DNA from: Trissonchulus latispiculum
Taxonomy: Eukaryota; Nematoda; Enoplea; Enoplida; Ironidae
DNA length: 64,000 nucleotides
Assembly (NCBI GenBank): GCA_030248195.1
Contig: JASAND010028183.1
Span: 50,167 to 114,166 of the forward strand
Direction: 5' to 3'
Both the position numbers and the translations under genes were made by a program. Below, piece after piece: positions 22,630 through 34,600 of the stretch. The notes below the pieces were generated by a model, which saw nothing but the letters and a program-made list of their open reading frames with translations, did not search any database and was not told the DNA's origin. Every line of letters starts with the position of its first letter. Within the stretch, counting starts at the first letter, position 1.

Positions 22630-25600
22630 TTACCAGAGATTACCAGCAGGAACGACAAAGAAAGAAGCGAAGGAATTCTGCCACAACAAACAAATATAAA
22701 AGATGTTAAAGCAGTTGTTTTTATTGTATTTTCGCCTTATATAATTCAGTTTGCAAATGTTACAACGAATTTCCCTAAGCACAGTCCGAATAAGAAAGAC
22801 AAGATTTGATTTCACACTCACTTCAAGTCCCATGAATTTGCATAAATGCAAGGCGCCGTCATCACTCGTTTGATGCATGTAGATGTCTCTATAGTCACAA
22901 TACTATGGTCCAGCTATAGTGGTAATAGTATAATACTATACTGTTATATTACCAGTTAATTTGGTTTTGCACACGCACGTTCCCCAGAACGAGAGTTGCA
23001 TAATTTAAAGAAAACAGAACATGGTCAACATCCAACAACTGACGGACCAACTTGTAGTAATCGTGAACAAAACTCACGAAAGTTTTGGCATAAATAGAGG
23101 ACATGTGAGCAGAGGGACATTTTTGGTTGGAGTGGCTGTTAGTGCTCGTAGAAAATAGGAAGTGTACTTGGACATGCAATTCAGGCAATTTTTGTGACTG
23201 AGAATTAGCTTCATCCCCAAACCAAAATATTGAATAGTTTCGAATTTTGCATTCTAAATGATGAGTAATGAAAAGACTGTTCAGTAACTAAACATCTGTA
23301 TTCAAAGCAGCATCGTTACCCATTCGCCGAAATATTTTTCAATAAATTTCTCGAAATGCCAGAAATTGTGTGTGGCTTATACATGTCGAAATCAGAGAAA
23401 TGTCATAAGTGCCTAGCACTTACTAGAAAAATGTGATATTTCTATTCTCTCTAGAGAATCTTGATATGGACAAAGACTTTCACATTTTACTGAAGCGTGT
23501 AATGGAGAACTGTTATCGTTTTGTAACTGAGAAATTGAATTCTACAATTGGAATTTCAACATAACTGGATACACAATACACGAAAAACTTTAATTAGAAT
23601 TGGTCATAGAAGATTAATATGAAGTTGCTATCTGCTGATTAGCTGACGTTTACAATAATAAATATATAAGTAAAATATTTGTCAGAAATTTAAGTGTAAA
23701 TATAAAGTTAAAAGCTTAAAATTTGATACTAAGACTGCAAAAAAAGCGTTTTATACTATATCTGCATTTGCACAACATACGATATCACATAACAACTTCA
23801 CACTGGCTTAACCGAAAAAATTGGGCAATGAACGTCAGGGGTCGGAGGTCATATTGGAACTGTAGCGTAATGTAAAGAGGAGTGTATTGTCCGAATTTAT
23901 AATTACGTTTTTTCTTTAGTTCTTAATTTCAACACAAATCAAGTTTCTCTTAAACAGTCTTCAGTGAAATATGAAGTCTTTGCCATATCAAGATTCTCTA
24001 GAGAGAACGGAAATATCACATTTACCTAGCAGGTTCTACGTAATTATGACATTTCTGAATTTCACATTTACCTGCGACATACATACAGGGTCATTTATAT
24101 GAAAAAACAGACTAATGGTTGCCTTAGTGTGCAGCCTTTTTCAGGGCAAAAATGACTTATATGTGTCATCATGGCCGTTTAGTTTTAATACATTATTTTT
24201 TATTTTGACAATCTCACGAATCAAGAGGCACGAAGTTGTACTATGCATGCATACCTGGAGTTGGAAGGTGAATCGAATTCGAATCCAAAATGGCAGGTGC
24301 TTGATTTCTAAAGCAAGAAACAACAAATTACTATTAAATTGAGAACATGTGTACACAATTTGCTGGGTACTTGCCGGGAACAATTAGCAGTGCATTAGCT
24401 TGGGACGTGCCTTCAGAGTTTATCACTAGTGTGTGTTTTATTTGTCGTTGAAACGTGCTCTGGGTGTAATAGCCAATATCCAGAACTCTGTGTTCAGTGT
24501 TCGCTTAGTCTCCATTGTGTGATTGTATTGTTAACCTCGCTGCAATAAATGTGGTTTGCTATGAACGGTCTGTATCTTATCTTCTCTTATCGCAATGCCC
24601 GAGTAGCTCATTTACACTGTAACTGTTAATGATTGTCTGTGCCACGGTGTTTGGGAATCGTTTGTTTGGTTTGGCGTTCAGTTTCCGCCAAGCTGGGCTG
24701 AGAAATCTTTTTTACCTTCAAAATATTATAATATTATACATGAAACTGACCAAGTACACGAATTTAACCATCACATTTTAAAAGTTATTATGGCAGAAGT
24801 CTTGTAAAGAAACAAATCTCAAAATAAGCTTACCAACCCAACTTTTTCCAAGTTGATCAGTATTCTTGGAATATTGTTAGCAACCTGACCAATGAACACC
24901 AGAACATCTTGTATTTGCAGGCTTGTACCCACGGTTATTAAGAGATCACAATCTTTAAAATCCTTGAAAGTAACAAAATTACTTAGTTAATTATTAAATT
25001 CCAAATTTGATTGATAATAACACTCTAATGACACAGCTTTAAATGAATCCTGATAAGCACATCAGCATTTCTACTATCAAAATTGCAGAGCGGAAATGCG
25101 ACAGCAAAGGCATGTGGACATAACTACTAAATGCCTACCGAAAGTCTCAGTCTCAGTTACTCTCAATTGTTTTCTGGCATCCCCTCAAATACCCAGTTAA
25201 TCAGTCGCTTGCTGCGCTTGCATTGTGAAGGGCCGTTTGAAGGAACATTTCAAACTAATACATTATAAAATTCATCACAAAAAACAATAAAGAGCAAGCG
25301 TACCGCGAATTGTAGTGGGACTTGTGTCACTAGATACTAAAACTGTGGGACAGGTAATCGTGCACATCCTGTCGACATGAAACTAACTGAGATACTGACG
25401 ATGTCAACTTTATGACTTATCCTATTGACTGAACCGAACACATTTAGCGAAAGCAACGTTGTATTGTGCCTTTAAATCTGACAGTCTACAGGCACGTGAT
25501 GTAGCAGGACACCCTTAACAAACGATCAGAAATTGTAACTTGCCTTATGACTGGATTTGATTACGAAGTCATCCATTTCAATCATATTTCTATCCTTGTC

Positions 25601-28600
25601 TTCACCATACAGGACTATCCCTAAAGTTGCATATGCTGGCTGACATTTAATAGCCAAGTCAATTTATTATCAATTATAATTATTAATAATTTAACAATAT
25701 CAATGATGAGTTTTATTTATACATATACTCAACGTTTACAATTATCGGATGCAACCTATAGCTGCAACATGTACTATGGTGGATGTGCTGAACAGCAATG
25801 TCTAGTCATAATGTCGCCTTGTTTGAAGTGAGCTTGTTACTAACAGGGTTGCGGACAGAAGTTAGTTTGGAAAGCTTCATCAGATGCTACGATGCTAACT
25901 TGATTTGGGACATATACTAACAGTATGGGTCCAAAACAAAGCACCACCTTAAGGTGGTGATTCCCTTTGGTCACATCAACTTTGAACTATTACTACTCAT
26001 TCTTTACTTGGAGTTAAGAAGGCACATTATTATATCAAATGCGGCTTGACATTTTCTCATTTTCTTGCATACCGTTAAACTGATGTTGCTTTTCTGAAAT
26101 TTTTAGAAACATTTTAGAAGAAGTATAATTTTCCAGATTTTTTGTAGACTCAAGCAAGTACTTCAAGTACTGAAATTGGTTCGACAACGGTGGGCGGCAT
26201 CTCACATAAGTTATATTTTTTATGTATGTGCGCTTGCCGCCCGCCGGTGTCGGCGCAATTTTAGTAGTAATTTCATGGTTTCTTGTTTGTTTTGAACTAT
26301 TGTTTCAATTATTTGTAGTTAATTTGACTAAATTGAGTATGGTAACCCTAAAACTGTTACGCAAGCAATATATTACACAATTTTTCAACTTAAAAAAATT
26401 AAATTGTCGATTGTCTGAAATGTGCGTTGCCGCACACCGGTGGGCAACATCAGGAGAAAGAGAATTCTTTCGTTATTTGCGTTATGTACTTGCCAAACTG
26501 TTCGAAATGTGCGTCATTGCAAAAGAAATATATTAAGATAATGCATCAAATCGCCCACCGGTGGGCGGCATCGCACCCAACGTGTTAAAATTTATTTAGT
26601 AACTATTAAGGTAACTTAGATTAATTTAAATGCGAACAAATATACACCATGTCAGATTTAATGGATTAATGTTAAGTAGGGAGCAAACATAATTGCTTTT
26701 TCTCGACATAGGCCTAGAGGTTTGTCCGAAAGAAATTCCGACGATGGTTTCAAAATCAGAAAAGATTTGGAGAAGTGAATTCTTAGAAAAAATTAAGAAA
26801 TTTAGCCATGAAAGTTTGGCAAGGCCCGAAAGTTTTTCAAATTTTGAATCAAATCAAATCAAAACTAGCTTTTCCGGTCATTTTTATTGCTCCTTTATCA
26901 GTATTTTCTTATCTTTTGTGAACGAAGGCCGGAGAGTTTGCACCTTGTGTGGCCCGATGGCTGTATTTTGACCCCAGTCCGCAATGTTAACTTGATTAAA
27001 CATAATTGCATTTTGTACATACGTAGTCTTTCAAAAACATACACGGTTTAATTAATCCGCCACAATAGCATTTAGGAATACCATCTCGCTTGATTCTGTC
27101 TAGAACAAATATCCAATAAGATTGAAAGAATAATGACGTTTGGAAGCTATAACTGTTAAACTTATCCATCATTAATGAACAAACATTTCATCTTTACTAA
27201 TACTACTGTAACAAGTTTACTGCTGGCATATTGCAAATGTTGTTGCTAGTTGTTGCCATGTGCATCTGTCAAAAGATACTGATCCCGATAGTAGGCAGAG
27301 AATCACAAGAAAAATTTCAATAAATTCTCAACGTTTTTAATATCCTGGAAGCTGAACATTTTTGCGTGAATGTGTCAACTTAGTTTTCGGTGGTTTTGGT
27401 TTCCTGTAAAATTGCACTTTTGGGTGTGAATCTGTCAAAATTGTTTTCGGTGGTTTACGTTCCTATTCTTAACACTGTGTTGTTCTAGGGAAAGTGCAGT
27501 TTGCGGTGTGAATGTGCCCAAATAATTCTCACCACTTTTAGGATTCCACGGAAAGTGCAAGATTAGCTGTGAATATGCCAAATCAGTTTTAACCATTTTT
27601 TGGGTTTCCACGGAAAGCGAAGGATTAGTTGTGAAAGTGTTTGTTCAGATCTCACTCATTTTGTATCCAAGTATTCGCACTTTTAGGTTTCAGTGGTGCC
27701 GAAAGCGTGATTGCCTGCTTACTATCGGGATCAATATTTTATGACAGAAGCAGTAGTCATCTATGTCATCTATGACGAATAGAAAAGTCTTACTTTGAAG
27801 GTCATATTTGGAATATTCAGCAAAACAGTCCAAGCAATAGCCTTTTCTGAAATTACCATGGCATTCCACAACCTTTTCTTCTGGCAAGCCGGCTTTAATG
27901 TGAAGACCATCGGCGTTCTACAATTTTTAACATAAACTCCTATGAATGGTTAATCCTTAACTTAAAAATATACCTTTTGCGTCAAAATTCAAAGTCCTTG
28001 CCTCCGCTATTCACATTACCTACTCGATTCCTGAGTGTTTGCTTCAATATTAGTAGTGCTGCCGACTTAAGTAATCGAGGCCACAATTGCATCAATCTTG
28101 ATGAAGATCGTATTCGAACTGTAGTGCGAATAAACGCACAAGTGGAAAGAGAAAGCTCACGTGTTGACCATACAATGATCGTATCCGGTGGGAGAGTCTT
28201 TATGTACATAATCCTGGTCTGAGTCTTAGGAATAGCTAAAGACTGAGTTTGGAGAACAGACGGTGTCAGCTGTACCAAGATCAGTGTCTAGCTAGACTGA
28301 AGTTGATTTTTCGGAAATTAACAAGTGTTAGTGTCTACGCTAGTGCTCGGAACGGTTCCACTGGAACCGGTAGAACCGGAACCGGAACCGGGACCGGTAG
28401 CATTTGGAACCGGACCGGTTCCAGTGTAATTTGTCTCAGATCATTTGAAAAAATGTATCCAAAAATTAAGTTTTCGCCTGCAAATTTCAAAATGTCTCTA
28501 GCTTTTAAATAACACTTTCAGTCTGGAAATTCTGAAAATTTTTCTAGCTTTTGAATGTAGTCTTTTGAAAGTTTTCCGAAACCTATTATGTGGCATTATT

Positions 28601-31600
28601 TTTTAACAAGTAAGAGTTTTAACTTTTTATGCATGTTGGTAAGATATGCAATTACTTTTGAGCTGATGATTCCTTTTTGGAGTAACCAACTTTGAAGCAT
28701 TAATAATAATTGTTAACTTGGAGCAAGGTCTGTCTCTTGTGCATTTTATTGTGCACATGCACATTTTTTCCAAGCTGCACACTTGAATTTAATAATGCAC
28801 ACTTAAATGCACCGTCAAATTATACTTCCGCTAACCACAAAGTGCCCTAAAAAATTTCGAACGTGCTTCAAATTTTAAAAATAGCTCTAGCTTTTAGCTG
28901 GGGGCTGCCGCCCCCAGACCCCCGCATCTTCTTACCTACTATTTTTCGATCAAGGCAACGTCGCAAAGACCTTACTTTGTTGTATTTTTTCTTGTTTACA
29001 AAGCCACTAATTATTGAAATATTTTTGCTTTGGGTTGTATTTATATACTTATATATGTCCCTTCATTGTCAGAAATAAACGAATGGATTAAGTAAATTTC
29101 TCTTAAAGTATTTCTTCACATTTTTTCCTTTACAAAGGTTCGACGCATACAATGGTAGCTCTCTCACTGCCGTTTGTTAATTTGTTAAAACGACAAGAAA
29201 TTGTTCGGAAAAGATTTTTAAAATGTAACATTTCTTCCAAAATTTTTTTGCAATAAAAACATTTTTTCCAAAACGCACCCTATTTTTTAAAATGCACAAA
29301 AAATGCACAAATATAAATAAACCCTGACTTGGAGTTAAGAAACCATCTTTATATCAAAATATAGCCTAAGATTTCTTTTTCTAATAGATACCTGGAACCT
29401 AACTTTGGTTTTCTAGAGTTTTCACTGAATATTAGAATGGGTGCATACAGATTTTCGCAATTTTCTCTTAGTAGACAGTCGTAGACAAACAAACATATGA
29501 ATTCTTCACTGTTTCCAAATTTTTACATTTTTTCCACTTCTTACAGCTACAATGTACCGCCAAATGTCAAGAAATAGGATTCCAGTGTATATGTCTTGCA
29601 GCCGCTACGTTAATGCAAAAAAGAAACATGACTAGTTTTTGAGCAAGCAATATAGAGGATTGCGAACAATTAACAAATTCTTGGTCAATTGTCAAGCAAA
29701 ATAAATCAGAGGAGAGGACCAGCTAATTAGTGGCAGTGACATGCTGTGAATGCGTAAATTCTATACTTAGTGACAGTTGAACAAACTATTACCATGGAAC
29801 GCAGGAAATTAGTTTAGTATTGAAATTTTTTACATATTCATTGCACTTTTAACACATTTTAACACTATTAAAACTGGTATAAAAATTAATTACTATTTTA
29901 CATGTAAATTAATAATAACGTTGCGCATATAACAACGTTGGCTCATAAGGTTTTGGTCCAATTTATATAAAAAACTAAAAAATTGAATTATAAGCCTTTT
30001 TACAAAAATCTCAATTGGAGCCGGAACCGGAAGCTGGAACCGGAACCGGAACCGGAACCGGTTTCAAAAATCGGAACCGGTCCGAGCACTAGTCTCAGCA
30101 CGAGTATTATTGTCTGTAAGTATTAGGCACTCGTTGAACACCGTGTCTGAGGATGTCTGCTCTGACGAAAAAGGAGCAAAGATGATGCGATATAAAGGTT
30201 TCAACTTTGTCTTACTGAAGCATTGGGGTTATATGGACTTTGAACATGTGATATCGGCACCATGTCAATTTAACGCCCTTATAGTTTGGTTACCTCGCTT
30301 TGGTTAGTAAAGCAACAATTTAAGTATACACTACTAGTAGTGCTCGGCCGGCCTGGACATACAGTAGAGATGAGGATTTAGAGTAGGATGAGATAGTCTC
30401 GCGGCTCGGCTCGGTCAAGGCAAACATCCTCAGAAACGGTGTTCAACGAGCGCCTAATATTTGCAGACGATAATACTCGTGCAGCGACAATATGCGACAT
30501 TACTCGGGAGAAATTCTATTTTCTGATAAATTTTGATTTTTGGCGCAGCAAATATAGCTGCATGCTGTACGATTACCGAACGTAGTCTGGTTCGAGCTTA
30601 AAACTCAATACTTTAATTTTTATCAATTTCTAGTCTGGATTATGTCTTTTACTAATAATGTTAAGAAAATTTGAAAAATAACTAAAAATTGAAAAATTCA
30701 GCATAACCACGTCCAGAGTTGGAAGTGGGTCGTTATTTCGTGACCCGCGGACCTTGACCCGCGACCCGCGACCCGCGACCCACTGGGATTTTGTCGACCC
30801 ACTCGACCCACTTCTTTAATTGGGACCTTTCCGTGTATTTTCGTACCGTGTAGCATGGGTCGAGCAAAATTATCGCTTTTAACGTCAACATAGCGAAGTA
30901 TTAGCAGCTTCAAATTAAATGTGTCCAGTTCAAAGTCGATTGCACTTGCTTTCATCTTCGTTGTCGCTAGTTCTGAGCATGCTCTGCCATGCAACTGCAA
31001 TCGTGTTAGACGTGCTGGGAACTTGATCAGCCAGTAAAATCCAGTATTTAGGCAAATTCTTGAAGATAAAGTATATATTTTCTTGTAGCAATTTCATAAA
31101 AGATCAGTCCATTCTTGTTTATTTCTTACAACTGCGTGACGTTGTCGCAGGAATTTTTATATAAAATGATATGTCCAAACTTGAATAATATAGCAAAATA
31201 CCATTTTAGAAATTTACTTTAAGTCACTTTATTCCTACAAATCAAATTGGTAATGATCATAACTCGTCGAACTATGTCGAAACTCCAAGCTTGACATTAT
31301 AAAGGTATTTAGTAGAAGCAGCTCTTTATACTCTTTTGGAAAGATTAGATTTGCAGGATAAACCGCCGCCCGCCACCTTTATTTTTGCACAAACGGTTTG
31401 TCAATCAATGCAGTATTACATCAAGACTGTTATACATTAGTTCATACATTAGTGCATTAGTCAATGACTGTGTCTTAAAGATATATATACTACTGAATTA
31501 TGGTTGACTGAAGCTTCAAGCCACAATCGAAATAATTTTAGTATAAAAGCAGTATTATAATGTATATATAAACATAGAACAATCAAAAGCTAGAGAAAAA

Positions 31601-34600
31601 TTGAAAAATTAATGCAAATTGTAAATTTTCTAGTGCCATTCGCACAAAACTTACCGTAAAATTGGTGTGTACAAAAATTACTATTGACCCTCTCTGACCC
31701 GCGGGTACCCACTGACCTGAAAGTCGACCCGCGGGTACCCACGACCCGCGGGTACCCGCGATTCACTTCCAACTCTGACCACGTCAAATATAAAATTTTG
31801 GTTAAATAAATATTTCTTCATACACGATGAAAAGTTTTGTCAGCATGATTGGGAACACTAGCAAGGTCGTCATGCGATAGTTCAGGTCGTTGAGTGAATT
31901 TACTATAAAGTTAGCCTTCAAAATAAGGTAAAAGATACCAGCACCTTAGGTGGGTGTTCCCTTAATACGGTAATTTCCAAATTTCTAGTTTTTGCCAATT
32001 GCTGAAACAGGTAGGCACAACATTCGACAACGGTATATTCAAACTGAAAATCGTCTACCAGCACGTATTCGTTGCAAAAATAAGCTTGATTACTTGAGTC
32101 TAGCTAAAAAGTTGTGGCTTAAAAAACCGATTTTCAAAAAGTGCAATCAGTTTGTTTTAGACAAGGATTTCTCCGAACTGCCTCAGTCAAACTGCAAACA
32201 ATCTCACAGAAACAGGTCTATTTGTTTAAAGATTAAAATGGTCGGATTAAACGGATTAAAAATCAGCCAGATTAAAATTTTAATTGCTATTTCTTTAATA
32301 CTGGATTGGACGATTAAAATTAACTCGCTTAATCCGACCATTATCCGCGGACTAAACGAGTTGATTTTAATCCGCATTTAACATTTAATCCGCCATTATG
32401 GAAACACCGATTAAAAATTTTAATCAGCCAACTTTTAATCCGTTTAATCCGCGTAGCTGCGCGAGGATTAAAAACTAGTTGAAAATGCAAGCGGCGGATT
32501 AAACGGATTAAAATTAATCTTTAAAGAAACAGTGATTAAGCAGGTCGGATTAAAATTAACTCGTTGATTTTTTAATCAGAAGTGTGAATAAAGAAATAGG
32601 ATTAGATTAAAATTTTAGTCCTAGGTGCATTAAAGACATAGGATTAAATTTAATCCGTTTAACTCGTTTAACTAGTTTGATTAAATTTTAATCCGTTTAA
32701 TCCGAGGTGCTATTTCTTTAATGCTGATTAATTTTAATCTAATCCGTTTAATCTTTAAAGAAATAGGGCCAAAGAAAGTGTGGTGATAGCACTAAAATAG
32801 CTAAAAAGCTTATGTATTCCTTAAATAGCATAAGTTATCTTAAAGCAAATTTTGACATTGCCTAGCATTTCCTAGCAGCGTTCTAACGTTGTACTGAAGC
32901 CTTTGAATAATATTAAAAGTTTGTAAATTTGCTTTTGGCGTGCCGGGAGCTGGCCTGGATCAGTCAATCCGGCCAGCCGGCTGTTTCGTGACCCGGCCGA
33001 GTCCCGAGCGTCAGATTTCGCTGTACTCTGAAAGGCAGATGAGCCTAAACGGTAACGGATTCGACATCGGGCGCGGCCGACAACAGGAAGCAGCATCCTG
33101 ATAAGATTTGCATTTCCATTACTGTCACCTTTACCTGAGTATAAACTCTAAGCAGTCGGTTTTTGTCATGCAGCAGTTTGATGAAACGATGAGCAAGAGT
33201 TGGCTAAAATGAATTTCAAAGTAACCATATATTACGAATATAACTCTATGATGGCTGATAAATTTGGCTGAAATTAAGGATGTCTGCCCAACGTTAAACA
33301 GCTCGCTTTTAAGAAGACACTAAGCAGTAGGTAAAAATCAATAAATCAATAAATTAATCAATAAATTAATATCTGCAAGACAAGGCTCCAAAATCGATTA
33401 TTTGAGGAAATGATTAACACAACATTGAATCTTACCATATTAAATTTGTTTGTACCAATAATAGCCATAATAATAATAAATAAGGCAGAAATAATGTTCA
33501 TTCCGGTACCAGTTTACCACTGCGGTGGGAAGGTAACAGGAGTCTGTGTTCTGGCGTAATGCTTGATGAAGGGCTGGCCCCCCTTCCACAGATGTAGTCA
33601 ACATTAGAGTTGTCGCTCCTGGCTTCGGGCTGTGAATCCGGAGATAAGCACCGGCACCCTATAACCTTCTGTAGGTTGGAGTTCTCTCCAGGGGTCACAT
33701 TACCTTACCAGTTTATCGGAGAAAAGCATTACTCTATTCGAACTGTCAGCGAACACCAGTAGAAACAACTACCTCAGCTTTATCTGATGCTGCCATTAGA
33801 TCCGCGAAAAATCGGTAAATTGGACCTGGGTTTTTCTGAAATAGAAAAGAACGAACAGGAATTTATAGTTCTGGAATGTGACCAATCCAAAGGATAAAAT
33901 GTATTTGGCTGAAACTTTGTTCTATTCAAAAGTATAAAACAGTAGTAACCATACGTGTGCTTGGGGGGGGGGGGTTGGGGGGGGGTGTTTCACCCCCCCA
34001 GACCTGAGCTCACCCCCCCCCCCCCCAGAGGGGTCCCTCACCCCCCAGAATCCGGATTTTTCCGGTAAAAAGCCGGAAAATCCGGTTTTTCGGCGGCCTT
34101 CGGCCGCCCTTCACCTCCCCAGAACTTCCCCTCCTGCACATGTCTGGTAGTAACTACACGACGGGCCTCAGCTTACTTCACTTCTCCGAAGCCAGAAGAA
34201 TTTTTAAATTTAGGAGAATTATTGTGAAATGACATTAAAAAAAGCTACAATAGTGTCTCCAAGTTCAGCTTCTAAGAATGAATCTTAGGAGATTCGGTTG
34301 ATACTATCAGCTTCATAAGGCGGTTCTTTGAGTAAAGTTAAGCTGCAGTTGCAAGTTGAAATTTTATGAGACTAAAGCCGTTTTCACAAGATTGGAATTT
34401 TTATGGGGATTCTACGCAACATTCAAAAGATTTGTCAAAAACGCCCAGAGGATCCACATGGACGTTTTCATGGAGATTCTTTTCACATGATGATTTCCGA
34501 TTTTTTAAAAAATTATTGAATTGGTGTATTGCTTTTATTAACTCATCAAACCTGTGAAATTGATTAATACTGTACCCGTTTTCGTTGTTTCGGACATGCA

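Noticed and set aside
26693..26971. + strand ORF containing CTLCG, considered as a sirtuin zinc exon
   Set aside because: It is on the wrong strand and has no suitable splice sites.
28345..32770. CRISPR-like arrays (regular short motifs GGAACC, GACCCGC, GGATTAAA)
   Set aside because: The motifs occur in both orientations without unique spacers, inside transposon ends, in a eukaryotic genome.
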